From contig JAAUZV010000014.1 of the NCBI GenBank assembly GCA_014804425.1, positions 335,018 to 399,017 on the forward strand: a DNA stretch of 64,000 nt, written 5' to 3'. The stretch is from Lachnospiraceae bacterium (GTDB lineage: Bacteria > Bacillota > Clostridia > Lachnospirales > Lachnospiraceae). The position numbers and the translations under genes are program-made. Positions 9,394 to 18,794 of this stretch are shown piece by piece. The notes under the pieces are model-generated. The model ran no database searches and had not been told where the DNA came from. It saw only the letters and a program-made list of their open reading frames with translations. Each line of letters begins with the position of its first letter. The stretch's first letter is position 1.

Positions 9394-10443
9394 CTATGCA
9401 TCAGCAATCTTTTTGATTATTCCGCAGCATTTATAATGTTTCAGCGGATAATATTCCACAGGAACACGCTTCTCCTCTGCCAGCCTCACTAAATGTTCAA
9501 GCTGGGGATTGTCCTTATACTGTACATCAATTAAAACTTTCCACGGAACGCGCCTCAGTAATACCCGAGTGGCTTCTCCGATTCCGGGTTTGATCAAATT
9601 GATATCCTCTACTCCAAAGGCCTCTCCTATTTTCCTTACCTCATCTATGCCCTTACCAGTTAACGCGACAGCATCATCCGTGTTTTCCATACGGAATTCT
9701 CTTTCGATCGTATCGATAAACTCATACGAAAGATCTGCGCTCTTTAATTCTCCATAATAAACTGCCCCGTGAAAATCGTCTTTTCCTATAATATCATTTC
9801 TTAAAAAAGTACGACTTACCAGTCCGGATACCGTACTGTTCAGGCAGGAACTCGGAATCAAAATATCCTCATGTGTTCCGCATAGCTCCGTCACATTAGC
9901 CGGATCCGCTGCCACTGCGATTTCCGAAGAGACTCCGGCATAGACTGCAATATCCTTTTTCAGCTCATTCAGAATGGCGCCTTTCCCGATCCAGCCATCT
10001 ACGAATAACAGCTGCTCCGGTTTATAATGGCTCAGCAAATATTTCATGGCATTATCATCAATACCCCGTCCCCTTATTATGGATATCGAGTAGTGCGGAA
10101 CTTCTATTGCATATTTTTTCTTTATGTATCTTTTTAACAGGATTCCGATCGGTGTTCCGGCCCGGGCCAGAGAAACAAGTACAACACCCTTCCCTCTGTG
10201 CTTCATCACCTTATCGGCAAGATTCCCTATCGCATTCGCAACCGGACGTGCGTAATGAATTAGTGCGTCTTTATACACCTGCATGTATTTTTCTGTCGGC
10301 ACATACTCTATGGGCAGCATTTCGCTATAATGTTTTCCCGATTGAATCAGTTTTTCCCTTTCCTCAGTCGGTTGCGGTTCAACCAGACCGGTAATATCTT
10401 TCAGAAGAAGAATCACATCTTCCTCAGAATAGGAGCTTCTCAA
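9394..10443 (-). CDS. StiP/PRTase protein with C-terminal PELOTA-like RNA-binding domain
   Basis: A 349-residue protein typical of Ter operons. Motifs LVSLARAGTPIGILLKRY (near 95) and IIRGRGIDDNAMKYLLSHY, then LLFVDGWIGKGAI, match the StiP/PRTase_1 domain, which has a phosphoribosyltransferase-like fold. The last ~80 residues (KVLIDVQYKDNPQLEHLVRL, then CCGIIKKIADA) fit the PELOTA-type RNA-binding domain found at the end of these proteins. It likely takes part in making a nucleoside-like metabolite with the neighbouring PRTase, HAD and ATP-grasp proteins. The start is TTG at 10443, one base after the upstream TGA, with an AAGGTGG site; no better ATG exists nearby. Confidence 0.85.
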   Translation of the reverse strand: MRSSYSEEDVILLLKDITGLVEPQPTEEREKLIQSGKHYSEMLPIEYVPTEKYMQVYKDALIHYARPVANAIGNLADKVMKHRGKGVVLVSLARAGTPIGILLKRYIKKKYAIEVPHYSISIIRGRGIDDNAMKYLLSHYKPEQLLFVDGWIGKGAILNELKKDIAVYAGVSSEIAVAADPANVTELCGTHEDILIPSSCLNSTVSGLVSRTFLRNDIIGKDDFHGAVYYGELKSADLSYEFIDTIEREFRMENTDDAVALTGKGIDEVRKIGEAFGVEDINLIKPGIGEATRVLLRRVPWKVLIDVQYKDNPQLEHLVRLAEEKRVPVEYYPLKHYKCCGIIKKIADA

Positions 10444-10444
10444 A

Positions 10445-11545
10445 TCAGCACCACCTTATCAATGTAATATTTTTATTATGTGCACTAAGGGCATTGACTA
10501 ATGTATACAGTCCGATCGTCTCTCTTTCAGGCGAATCTGTAATGATAAACACGCTGTCATACCCGTCAATATCATATAAAAATGTTCTTCTCTGACCATC
10601 ATATAAACTTATTAATTCATATCTACTGTGAAGCGGATATTCATTTTCCATGCTAACTGCTATCGGACTCCTTGTCGTTGCATGACATAATACGGCATTT
10701 CCGGTTTCTTCTAATTTTCTTCCAATAAACAAAGCAGGATACATAAATTCTTCCGTTCCCACTACCAGCAGTTTTTTTCGTGAAAGATTCCCTATCATCC
10801 CAGCTACTGCATCCCACAGATCATTACATGCCTTTTCATATTGAACTGCATCCACCAGCCTGCGTGTATCCATCCTGCCAGGCACTGATATCACAGATAT
10901 ATCCTGTCCTTTTTTCGTATTGCATCCGCAATACTTCCCATTTCCCATATAAGTTCCTGCGATATGGCTATATTGACTGTGGTCCGTTTTTAGCAGATAA
11001 TGAAGCCTGATTCCTCTCTGTTCATACATTTGTAAATTTTCTTCTGACATCCCGTTCAACAATGATGCAACAGAAAACTTCAATCGACCCGGATACAACT
11101 TTTCTAAAATCTGTATGATGTTGAGAATGGTTTTTCCTGTGGTAACCTCATCCTCGATAAACACAATATTTTCAATATTCTCAACCGCTAAATCAATGTC
11201 ATCCTTCACCAGTTTTTGTTCTGTTGCATGACTGTGCTCCTCTGAAAAAAACAAATATTCAACGTCCGTTATGATCTCTCTTGTTGTTTGGATATATTTT
11301 GTGCCGAGCGACACGGCTGCCTGCGCGCCGATTGCCGTCGCTGTTTCGGCAAATCCTATCAAAAGAGTCTTCTCCTTAACATATTCATATCTAATAAGAT
11401 CGGCTAAATTCGAAAAGAGCTTCAAAGCAGCTGTGGGACTGACAGGTATATGTTTTCCTTGCAGCGGATTGACCACCAGATACTTCCTTTTTGTGTTGTT
11501 TTCTCTCTTAGCGATTCTGACTAAATCATTTTCAACATATTCCAC
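10445..11545 (-). CDS. Phosphoribosyltransferase with C-terminal TRSP domain
   Basis: A 366-residue fusion. The N-terminal ~200 residues are a PRTase_2 domain: VVNPLQGKHIPVSP, GFAETATAIGA, and the PRPP-binding stretch IVFIEDEVTTGKTILNII near 130-147. The C-terminal ~130 residues carry the signature TTRSPIAV that names the TRSP domain. This architecture is specific to Ter-associated biosynthetic modules. The expected chemistry is PRPP-dependent base or nucleoside formation, though the product is not experimentally known. The start is GTG at 11545, 8 bases after a GAGG site. A strong promoter at 11593-11621 lies just upstream, so this gene, StiP, ATP-grasp and SHOCT genes may be expressed apart from the terD part. 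Confidence 0.88.
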   Translation of the reverse strand: MEYVENDLVRIAKRENNTKRKYLVVNPLQGKHIPVSPTAALKLFSNLADLIRYEYVKEKTLLIGFAETATAIGAQAAVSLGTKYIQTTREIITDVEYLFFSEEHSHATEQKLVKDDIDLAVENIENIVFIEDEVTTGKTILNIIQILEKLYPGRLKFSVASLLNGMSEENLQMYEQRGIRLHYLLKTDHSQYSHIAGTYMGNGKYCGCNTKKGQDISVISVPGRMDTRRLVDAVQYEKACNDLWDAVAGMIGNLSRKKLLVVGTEEFMYPALFIGRKLEETGNAVLCHATTRSPIAVSMENEYPLHSRYELISLYDGQRRTFLYDIDGYDSVFIITDSPERETIGLYTLVNALSAHNKNITLIRWC

Positions 11546-11592
11546 ACACGCATCCTCACTTAAATTTTATTTTTGACGCCCCTTAAGACTAA

Positions 11593-11621
11593 AGTATATA
11601 CTACACATCTGACATTTTCAA
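11593..11621 (-). promoter_or_regulatory. Internal sigma-A-type promoter for the PRTase/StiP/ATP-grasp genes
   Basis: On the minus strand TTGAAA (11621-11616), a 17-bp spacer and TATACT (11598-11593) form a near-consensus promoter in the 98-bp gap between the HAD gene and the PRTase gene. The predicted start site lies about 40 bases before the GTG start. It would allow the metabolite-synthesis genes to be transcribed independently. Confidence 0.65.
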
Positions 11622-11643
11622 TAAGCATTCCTTGGGCAGAAAC

Positions 11644-12408
11644 TTATTTTTCCGCTTCTTTTATTTCCAAACACGTTCTAAGAAAGGATTCTGAAAACAG
11701 TGTTTTTTCCCCCGCTTCCCTTACCTCAAAATCTATATGATATTGTTCTGCAAACCCATGTGGTGCCAGTCCGATATCTGCTTCTTTCAGCATAGATATA
11801 TCAAACTCGCTATCCCCTGCCGCTATCACCAGATCAGGATTCATATCATTCTTAAAGCGTCTTATCGCCATTCCCTTGCTAAGCTTTCTTGGAACCACAT
11901 ACACCTTGGCTCCATTGTGGAATACATTAACCTTGGTAATGTCTAATTTCTTTATCAAATCATCAACCACCTTCTCCGGCTCATTGCATTTCGTAAAAAC
12001 AAATAGATCTTCTATAAACCGCAGCTCAAATATGCGCCTCGGGTCATCCCGCAGGGATTTCATTGATTTTTGAAGTTCCACTATGCTTTCTTGGACCATC
12101 TCCACCGAATCCCGATACCATTGATCATCACTCACACCATTTTTCAGTAAGATACCGCCATTGCACACAAGCGCATACGGAAAAGCTCCCACCCCCAGAT
12201 CGATTCTTTTATATTGTTCGGCCGTTCTGGTAGATGTCGGCACAATAAGCATTTTTTCGGTTAGTCTCTTTAAATATTCAAATGTTTTTTCGGTTACATA
12301 TGAGATTTCGCGCCCGTGATACCATTCGACGCATCGCTTCGGCATTTTCATATCATGTTTATAGGAATATATAATCGTATTATCTAAGTCTGCATGTAAA
12401 ATGATCAT
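11644..12408 (-). CDS. HAD-family phosphatase of the Ter module
   Basis: A 254-residue HAD hydrolase of the Cof/sucrose-phosphatase type. Motif I is HADLDNTII near the N-terminus (nucleophile and acid Asp residues), motif II is the Thr in LIVPTSTR, motif III a Lys in KGMAIRRFK, and motif IV IAAGDSEFDISML. Such HADs are a regular member of the Ter biosynthetic set and are thought to dephosphorylate the nucleotide-like intermediate made by the PRTases. The ATG at 12408 follows GGGGTGAAACA; the longer upstream frame would read through the hairpin at 12420-12456 and is unlikely. Confidence 0.88.
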   Translation of the reverse strand: MIILHADLDNTIIYSYKHDMKMPKRCVEWYHGREISYVTEKTFEYLKRLTEKMLIVPTSTRTAEQYKRIDLGVGAFPYALVCNGGILLKNGVSDDQWYRDSVEMVQESIVELQKSMKSLRDDPRRIFELRFIEDLFVFTKCNEPEKVVDDLIKKLDITKVNVFHNGAKVYVVPRKLSKGMAIRRFKNDMNPDLVIAAGDSEFDISMLKEADIGLAPHGFAEQYHIDFEVREAGEKTLFSESFLRTCLEIKEAEK

Positions 12409-12419
12409 TGTTTCACCCC

Positions 12420-12456
12420 AAAAGTGGTACAGCATCCGACACGCTGTACCACTTTT
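12420..12456 (-). other. Perfect 14-bp hairpin abutting the HAD ribosome site
   Basis: AAAAGTGGTACAGC (12420-12433) pairs fully with GCTGTACCACTTTT (12443-12456) around a 9-base loop. On the minus transcript the descending arm ends in TTTT and is followed at once by the GGGGTGAAACA ribosome site of the HAD gene. It can act as a partial terminator between the P-ATPase and HAD genes, an RNA-processing site, or a translation control element. Confidence 0.65.
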
Positions 12457-12471
12457 AATCTTTAAGCTATT

Positions 12472-15105
12472 TTATTTTCTCACAATTGTCTTTCTGATCA
12501 GATCAACCGGGATGATCAGAATTGCAAGTGCCATCGACGTAAGCAACGCTTTTGCATTCAATGTTGTGGTGCTGAATACGCTGCCGCCAAACTCAATCAT
12601 AACTGTCTGGAGAATAAAGATCGCTCCCATGACCAAAATGAAATTCTTATTTTCTCCAATATGCTCAAATAAATTGTATTTCTCAGATCTTGTATTTAAG
12701 CTGTTAAAAATAATTGAATAAATGAAAAAGGCAAACATAAACGTCTTTTTATATAATTCCGGATCTGCATGCCCTGCGGGAGTAACAAAATCGGTAATCC
12801 CCGCAACATTTTCAAGGATTAGAATGGATCCTAATGTAATAAATATAGCGCTCGTACCAATTGCCGATTTAATATATGCGGTCAAAATGTTATCTGTTCT
12901 CTTTGCCGGCTGATCCTTCATGTACCGGTCGAGGATCGGCTCACCTCCAAATGCCATTGCGGCAAGTGTATCCATAATAAGATTGATCCACAGAATCTGT
13001 ACGATTGAAAACGGTTCGGTCCATCCAAGTATCGGTGCAATAATATTCATCAACAACGTGCTGATATTCACAGTAAGCTGGAAAATTAAAAACTTACCAA
13101 CCGACTTTGCCATCGTTCTACTATTCAGCACGCAGTCTTTGATTGACGTCAGACTGTTGTTCAGAATCACAACATCTCCCGCCTCCTGAGCAACGGCAGT
13201 GCCGTCTCCCATTGCAAATCCGATATCCGCCTGCTTCAACGCGGGAGCATCGTTTACACCATCTCCAGTCATACCACATACATTGTCAAGCTGCTGTGAA
13301 ATAGAAACCAGCCTCTTCTTATCAAGCGGTTTCGCTCTGCTTACCACCCGAAGCTTCGAAAGAACTTTTTTCAGTTCCTCATCCGACATCCGGTCTAACT
13401 GCTCATGCGTTAATACAACATCCTCTTTTTCATTTTTAAGAATACCTGCCTCTTTTGCTATCGCAACCGCGGTTTCTTCCGCATCTCCGGTAACCATTAC
13501 GACCTGTATTCCTGCATCATTCAGGATTTCAACCGTCTCGATCGCATCTGCCCTCACATTATCTCTCAGGCAGAGAATTGCCATTAGAACCGTTTTCTTT
13601 TCATCAATTTTCGCAACAGATAAAAGTTTCATGGTCCGCTTAGCCTGTGCGATCATCTGTTCTTCAACCGCTTTTTTCTCAGCACTTGTAAACTCTTTTT
13701 CTTCACCGTCCGGAAGCATGTAATGCGTCACTTTATCGATAATATTTTCTGTTGCACCCTTCCAATACATCAGACCATTCTTTAAGGTTACCGTCGCGCA
13801 TTTCTTCTCCGAATCGAAGCCACCGATTTCCATTACTTTGTCCGGATCATTCTTGGAATCATCATATCCGTTTTCCAAAGCATATGTCAAAAGCGCCCTA
13901 TCCATATTGTTACTGCCGATAGACTTTCCTTCCGACACTTTTGCCAAGTTATTCAATGTGATTGCTTCTATAAATTCTCTATTCTGGATAGAATCAACAA
14001 CTTTTCCGCTGCCAATAATGAATTCCACCAAAGACAGATTTCCCTGTGTGATTGTTCCTGTCTTATCGCTGAACAAAACATTCATATATGCCGAATCCGA
14101 AAACGCTGCCTTATGGCTCACGAGAATATTTTTCTTATACATGGATTCCGTATTCATAGACTGCACTAAGCTGTTCATCATCGGCAGTCCTTCCGGTACA
14201 GCCATAATCACGATAGAAGCCATAAGCATAACTGCCTCGGCGATCAGCAAAAGCACTGATACGACCGTAATTGCTCCGTCTGCCCGAAACAATGTCAATC
14301 CGACATGTAAAACACCTGCGATCGCGGCTGCGGATACGCCAAGCTTGCCGATTCCCGCGGCTACCACTTCCAGTTTTAAACTGGATGTATCTTTTCTCTC
14401 ATCTTCCTCCTCATCATCGGTAAGTGCTTTATTAATTTTTCCAAGCTCAGACTCGTCACCGATGACGGTTGCAACCATATATCCTTCTCCGGATGTCACG
14501 ACAGACCCCATGAACACCTTGCACTCGGACGAATAATCAGTTGATTCTGCCGCTTCCATATCTTTTGCCGCTGTTTTTGTTTCGTCCCTTGATTCACCGT
14601 TTAAAGCTGCCTGCGATACCTTAATGTTCCCATCAAAAAGAAGACCATCTACGGGGACCTTATCTCCTGCCTGAATAAGAATGGTATCCCCCTTGACAAT
14701 CTCTCTTGTAAGGATGTTTAACAGCTTTCCGTTTCGGATTACTTTAGCGAATGTCTTGTTATATTCTTCCTGTAAAGCTTCGCTTCTTGAGCTGTTCCTA
14801 TACTCCGACAACGTGCTGAATCCCGTCGCCAGCGCAATCGCAAGAATAATACTAATGATTTCAATGATATCATTCTCTCCCGCTAACGCAGGAACAAATG
14901 CTCCTAAAACTGCTATGACAATTTTCATTATCAAGGCCGCACATAATACCTTGATCCAAATATCATCAAATGCTCCAATGAACATAGACCATAAAGATTC
15001 AGATTCTTTTTTGGCTAATTCATTCGTACCATACTTTGCTTCACTATCTTTGACTTGAGAATCTGATAATCCCCTCATCAATTCCTCTTTGTTCATCATA
15101 GTCAT
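12472..15105 (-). CDS. Calcium-type P-type ATPase (PMCA/SERCA-like)
   Basis: An 877-residue P2-type cation ATPase. It has PEGLP in M4 (304-308, Ca2+-site motif), the phosphorylation motif FSDKTGT with Asp347, VTGDAEETA, and the hinge GDGVNDAP. The N-terminal cation-ATPase domain and the four C-terminal membrane helices are complete. It should export Ca2+ or a similar divalent ion. Ter systems often encode such a pump beside TerD proteins, which bind Ca2+; here it may replace the usual TerC protein, which is absent from the window. The start is ATG at 15105, 13 bases after AGGAGG; ATGs at codons 3-4 are possible. Confidence 0.93.
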   Translation of the reverse strand: MTMMNKEELMRGLSDSQVKDSEAKYGTNELAKKESESLWSMFIGAFDDIWIKVLCAALIMKIVIAVLGAFVPALAGENDIIEIISIILAIALATGFSTLSEYRNSSRSEALQEEYNKTFAKVIRNGKLLNILTREIVKGDTILIQAGDKVPVDGLLFDGNIKVSQAALNGESRDETKTAAKDMEAAESTDYSSECKVFMGSVVTSGEGYMVATVIGDESELGKINKALTDDEEEDERKDTSSLKLEVVAAGIGKLGVSAAAIAGVLHVGLTLFRADGAITVVSVLLLIAEAVMLMASIVIMAVPEGLPMMNSLVQSMNTESMYKKNILVSHKAAFSDSAYMNVLFSDKTGTITQGNLSLVEFIIGSGKVVDSIQNREFIEAITLNNLAKVSEGKSIGSNNMDRALLTYALENGYDDSKNDPDKVMEIGGFDSEKKCATVTLKNGLMYWKGATENIIDKVTHYMLPDGEEKEFTSAEKKAVEEQMIAQAKRTMKLLSVAKIDEKKTVLMAILCLRDNVRADAIETVEILNDAGIQVVMVTGDAEETAVAIAKEAGILKNEKEDVVLTHEQLDRMSDEELKKVLSKLRVVSRAKPLDKKRLVSISQQLDNVCGMTGDGVNDAPALKQADIGFAMGDGTAVAQEAGDVVILNNSLTSIKDCVLNSRTMAKSVGKFLIFQLTVNISTLLMNIIAPILGWTEPFSIVQILWINLIMDTLAAMAFGGEPILDRYMKDQPAKRTDNILTAYIKSAIGTSAIFITLGSILILENVAGITDFVTPAGHADPELYKKTFMFAFFIYSIIFNSLNTRSEKYNLFEHIGENKNFILVMGAIFILQTVMIEFGGSVFSTTTLNAKALLTSMALAILIIPVDLIRKTIVRK

Positions 15106-15146
15106 ACGTATTTTGTGACCTCCTCAAAATTGCATCATTTATAAAA

Positions 15147-15172
15147 GAGGAACTATCTGCAGATAGCCCCCC
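15147..15172 (-). other. Hairpin between the terD genes and the P-ATPase gene
   Basis: The core CTATCTGCAGATAG (15153-15166) is a perfect palindrome, extended on the minus RNA by G-rich and U/C-rich arms (GGGG against UUCC, with wobble pairs) and followed by TTTTATAAAT. It is a plausible attenuator that lowers transcription from the terD genes into the pump gene. Confidence 0.5.
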
Positions 15173-15199
15173 TAATATTTTACTGCATTGCGGCAAGTT

Positions 15200-15790
15200 T
15201 TAAACATATCTCCTGCAAAGTTGTCCGAGCTCAGAATCATTGGTACCCTGACCGATCGCACTAAACTTCCATTCTCCATTATGCCTGTATACCTCGCCAA
15301 AAATCATTGCCGTCATGCCGGAGTAATTTTCTGTTAAATTGTATTTACACATCTCATTGTTGTTTCTGGCATCAACCAAACGAATAAATGCATTTTGAAT
15401 GAGACCAAAGTGCTGGTTCCTCTGTAGCGCCTCGTAAATATTCACAACGAACACAATCCTATCATAATTGCCGGGAACGGATGCAAGATCGATCACGATC
15501 TGCTCATCATCACCATCTCCTGCACCGGTAAGATTATCTCCCATGTGCTGCACAGTTCCCGATCTGTGACGAAGGTTGCCGAAGTAAACCAGATCTTCAC
15601 CATCTACAAATTTCCCATTTCGCAGCAAAATTGCTGAGGCATCACAGTCAATCGGCCGCGGCTTCGGAGCAAAAAACCCCCCTTTTGCCTGCTGAACCTC
15701 GTCCCAGCCAAGACCGACAATAATTTTTCCTAATCCCGCATTGTCTTTAGACAGACTTACTTTCTGCCCTTTCTGTAAGCTTATCGACAT
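15200..15790 (-). CDS. TerD-family calcium-binding stress protein (paralogue 4)
   Basis: A 196-residue TerD-domain protein beginning with the family start [15 protein letters not shown]. It retains the acidic motif [12 protein letters not shown] near 110, but the first calcium motif reads IDCDASAILL rather than the DFDLDA seen in paralogues 1 and 2. The N-terminal loop also has an unusual FFAPKPRP. TerD domains are beta-sandwiches that bind Ca2+ and are thought to assemble at the membrane under stress. It lies 10 bp after the divergent TerD-like gene in the same run. Confidence 0.9.
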   Translation of the reverse strand: MSISLQKGQKVSLSKDNAGLGKIIVGLGWDEVQQAKGGFFAPKPRPIDCDASAILLRNGKFVDGEDLVYFGNLRHRSGTVQHMGDNLTGAGDGDDEQIVIDLASVPGNYDRIVFVVNIYEALQRNQHFGLIQNAFIRLVDARNNNEMCKYNLTENYSGMTAMIFGEVYRHNGEWKFSAIGQGTNDSELGQLCRRYV

Positions 15791-15800
15791 TTTTATCCTC

Positions 15801-16406
15801 CTATTTACTTCCTGCTCTCCATCTCAGGCCCCAATGGAACGCTTGATCAAGCTCCATATGACCGGGATAGAACTGTACAATTTTTTCTACGCTGAACGTC
15901 TGATCGTTTTGATTTTCCAACAGAGCCAAAGCACACATCTTATATGCCGAATTATAGGAGTCCATTTGTACAATGATATCCTCTGCCCCGGGATATTTAA
16001 TCGTGACAATGCCATCTGCCTGTTGCCAGTTAGCTACGCCTTCATATATAAATGTATAAACAAGAATACGCTTGATCTCTGTAATCTTATTTCCATTTAT
16101 GCGAAGATTCTCTCCTGCAACCGCTGCTCCGGTCCTATCATCCCCATCAAGCGACACGAACGGTGGCTGGTTTAATGCACCAAACGCATTGCCAAGCGCC
16201 TGAACACTGCCCTTTCTCCCATCCTTCAATTCATAGAGACATCCTAAATCCAAGTCTATCCCCTGGTTACCGCCGAATAATCCCGCCAAAAATCCCTGTT
16301 TTGCAGGCCTCGCATTCCAATTAAGATTCACCAATATTTCCCCAAGACCTGCAGGTGATTTTTTTTCCAGACTCACTTTCTGTCCTTTTTGCAAATTAAT
16401 AGCCAT
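15801..16406 (-). CDS. Divergent TerD/TerA-like protein
   Basis: A 201-residue member of the TerD superfamily that keeps the opening [16 protein letters not shown] but differs elsewhere. The motif is GIDLDLGCLYELKDG, the second acidic stretch is SLDGDDRTGA, and the C-terminus ends HWGLRWRAGSK instead of the usual GQ-rich end. This pattern resembles the TerA-like branch. Loss of some acidic residues suggests weaker or different metal binding. It lies between two canonical terD genes with 11-bp gaps, consistent with a heteromeric assembly. Confidence 0.82.
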   Translation of the reverse strand: MAINLQKGQKVSLEKKSPAGLGEILVNLNWNARPAKQGFLAGLFGGNQGIDLDLGCLYELKDGRKGSVQALGNAFGALNQPPFVSLDGDDRTGAAVAGENLRINGNKITEIKRILVYTFIYEGVANWQQADGIVTIKYPGAEDIIVQMDSYNSAYKMCALALLENQNDQTFSVEKIVQFYPGHMELDQAFHWGLRWRAGSK

Positions 16407-16417
16407 TAGTCCTCTCC

Positions 16418-16999
16418 TTATTCAACATCTATTCCATAATTATTGCACAGAGCTGCTAAACCGCCCTGATACCCACTGCCGATCGCATTAAACTTCCATT
16501 CGTCACCATTCTTATATAGCTCACCGAATACTGCGGCTGTTTCAATGGAAAAATCTTCGCCCAGATCATATCTCATCATTTCTTCTCCGGTAGCTTCATT
16601 ATAAATTCGAACAAATGCATTATTCACCTGTCCAAAATTCTGATGTCTTGCCTCTGCCTCATAGATCGTAACCGAAAAGGCTATCTTAACTATATTGGCA
16701 GGAATTTTTGAAAGGTCAATCTTTATTTGTTCATCATCACCATCTCCAATACCTGTAAGGTTATCACCAAGATGCTGAACCGCTCCCGAGGGATGCGTAA
16801 GATTACCAAAATAAATAAAATCATTTTGATTTGATACCTTCCCCGTATCTGTAAGCAGAAACGCAGCGGCATCCAAGTCAAAATCGCCACCGGTATCAAA
16901 ACCATTCACATCCCAGCCAAGCCCGATCACAACCTTGTTAAGACCAGGATTTCCTTTTGTCAAACTTACTTTCTGCCCTTTTTGTAAACTCACCGGCAT
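16418..16999 (-). CDS. terD: TerD-family calcium-binding stress protein (paralogue 2)
   Basis: A 193-residue TerD protein with both metal motifs intact: [13 protein letters not shown] near 40 and [12 protein letters not shown] near 90. It is the same length as the upstream paralogue and very similar along its length, so the two look like a tandem duplication. The ATG at 16999 follows GTAGGAGG by 7 bases; the frame upstream is open but would overlap the previous gene by 31 bases. It likely works as a Ca2+-dependent subunit of the Ter complex. Confidence 0.92.
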   Translation of the reverse strand: MPVSLQKGQKVSLTKGNPGLNKVVIGLGWDVNGFDTGGDFDLDAAAFLLTDTGKVSNQNDFIYFGNLTHPSGAVQHLGDNLTGIGDGDDEQIKIDLSKIPANIVKIAFSVTIYEAEARHQNFGQVNNAFVRIYNEATGEEMMRYDLGEDFSIETAAVFGELYKNGDEWKFNAIGSGYQGGLAALCNNYGIDVE

Positions 17000-17010
17000 A
17001 ATAACACCTC

Positions 17011-17592
17011 CTACGCCACTTGAATTCCGTAATGTCCGCAAAGCGCCGCAAGACCGCCCTGGAATCCACTGCCGATTGCATTAAATTTCCACTCTCCGTT
17101 ATTTCTGTAGAGTTCTCCTACCACGACCGCCGTCTCAATGGAAAAATCCTCTCCGAGATCATATCTGATGAGTTCGGTCCCATTAGACTCATCCACAAGT
17201 CGGATAAATGCATTTGACACCTGACCAAAATTCTGACGTCTTCCCTCTGCCTCATAGATTGTAACAGTAAAAGCAATCTTTTCAATACTGGACGGAACCT
17301 GAGAGAGATCGATCTGAATCTGCTCATCATCCCCGTCTCCGGCTCCTGTGAGGTTATCTCCCATGTGTTTCACCGCGCCGCTTGTATGCTCCAAATTACC
17401 ATAGAACACAAATTCCTTCTCGCTTGGACACTTACCGTCAGCTCCAAGCATAAATGCAGCCGCATCAAGATCAAAATCGCTGCCGGAATCGAATGCATTG
17501 ACATCCCACCCAAGTCCTACCATTATGTTTTTAAGTCCCGGATTCCCTTTCGTTAAATCTACCTTTTGTCCTTTTGATAAATTGATTGGCAT
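17011..17592 (-). CDS. terD: TerD-family calcium-binding stress protein (paralogue 1)
   Basis: A 193-residue canonical TerD protein. It begins [15 protein letters not shown], has [13 protein letters not shown] near 37 and [12 protein letters not shown] near 90, and ends [14 protein letters not shown]. TerD-family proteins such as B. subtilis YceD/YceE respond to envelope, metal and other stresses. The gene follows telA by about 50 bases and starts a block of four TerD-type genes. The start has a clear GGAGGG site. Confidence 0.93.
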   Translation of the reverse strand: MPINLSKGQKVDLTKGNPGLKNIMVGLGWDVNAFDSGSDFDLDAAAFMLGADGKCPSEKEFVFYGNLEHTSGAVKHMGDNLTGAGDGDDEQIQIDLSQVPSSIEKIAFTVTIYEAEGRRQNFGQVSNAFIRLVDESNGTELIRYDLGEDFSIETAVVVGELYRNNGEWKFNAIGSGFQGGLAALCGHYGIQVA

Positions 17593-17641
17593 AGCATTAC
17601 CCTCCTATATTTTTATTTATTTTATTGTTACTGCTAACAAC

Positions 17642-18793
17642 CTATCTCTTTTTCGGCGGCATATGATACTGTCTGTTGAAATCTTCCTTGATTGCTTCCA
17701 ATCTTGCCCGATCTTCAGTACGTTTCTTTCTTGCATCTTCCTGAATCCTTTTGGTTTCCTCAATACCGTTCGTGATCGTTCTCCATGTCGATTCAAGCGT
17801 TTCCACCTGAATGGAGCTCCCGGATGCGAGCCTTGCCGTCGTTTTTGACACCTCGACAGTATTCTGCGCATTCTTGATGAGCATTTCATTTGTCTTTTTA
17901 TCCAATTCAGCCATGGATTCAGCCTGAATTCTTTGTCTCTTGAGCAGGATCGCCTGCGCCAGCGCCTGCTTAAATACCGGCAATGTTACGATAAATGCAG
18001 AATTAATCTTTCTGACTAAGTTATAGTTGCTGAATTCCATTGTCTTGATCATCGGAATTGACTGCATCGCAACATTTTCTGCCGTTCTAAGATCCTGCGT
18101 CCTCTGTTCCATCATCATCAGGGCCTGATTAAGATTTGTCAGTTCAAATTGTATAGACTGATCCCCTGTTGTCTCCATATCCCGATTTCTTTGCTCGATA
18201 TATGCCTCTATTTCCTTGCATGCCTGCTCGCCGGCAAGAATATACTTTACCAGTTCATGATAATAATTAACACTGGAATCAAACATCATCGAAAGTTTTC
18301 TGTTTGATTGCTTGATCTCTGATTCATATCCTTTCAGTTGTACATAAATCTTATCGACTTCTTCCCCCATCGTATGATACTTGGCGAGAATTTTATCCAG
18401 CTGCTTCTTAAGTTTGCCAAACAGCTTACCAAACAATCCCGGATTATCTTTAATCTCATTGATGTCAAACTTATCCATAATCTTGGCCAGCGTCTTGAGC
18501 AGCTCGCTCGTATCATCCAGCTGTGACATATTCATGCCATTCAAAACCACGTCCGATGTCTTTGAAATTTCCTCCGCAACCTCAGCACCAAAAGATACGA
18601 TTGTATCCATATTTCCTATTTCAATCGTACTGACGATCCGATCAACTTCCTCTGAATTTTCGAGTTTGGCGTTCATTTGCTGTCTGTCTGCCGCTATATC
18701 ATACTGTTCCACAACAGCAAGTTCCTCTTTCTTTTCTGAAATTACAACGGTTGAAGTGGCTGTAGTTGTTGATCTGCTAAAATCAAGTCCCAT
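17642..18793 (-). CDS. TelA-family toxic anion resistance protein
   Basis: A 383-residue, almost wholly helical soluble protein of the TelA family (B. subtilis YceH-like). The N-terminal 60 residues are variable, then long coiled-coil helices run to the end, with the typical MEFSNYNLVRKINSAFIVTL and a Gln-rich AQAILLKRQRIQ stretch. TelA proteins occur with TerD and YceG proteins and give tolerance to tellurite or membrane-active peptides; the mechanism is unknown. The ATG at 18793 follows GAGAGGG and sits 1 base after the yceG stop, so translation is probably coupled. Confidence 0.9.
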   Translation of the reverse strand: MGLDFSRSTTTATSTVVISEKKEELAVVEQYDIAADRQQMNAKLENSEEVDRIVSTIEIGNMDTIVSFGAEVAEEISKTSDVVLNGMNMSQLDDTSELLKTLAKIMDKFDINEIKDNPGLFGKLFGKLKKQLDKILAKYHTMGEEVDKIYVQLKGYESEIKQSNRKLSMMFDSSVNYYHELVKYILAGEQACKEIEAYIEQRNRDMETTGDQSIQFELTNLNQALMMMEQRTQDLRTAENVAMQSIPMIKTMEFSNYNLVRKINSAFIVTLPVFKQALAQAILLKRQRIQAESMAELDKKTNEMLIKNAQNTVEVSKTTARLASGSSIQVETLESTWRTITNGIEETKRIQEDARKKRTEDRARLEAIKEDFNRQYHMPPKKR

Positions 18794-18794
18794 A

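Noticed and set aside
12420..12456. Full transcription terminator ending the upper Ter operon
   Set aside because: Only four Ts follow the stem and the HAD ribosome site begins at once; treated as a regulatory hairpin instead.
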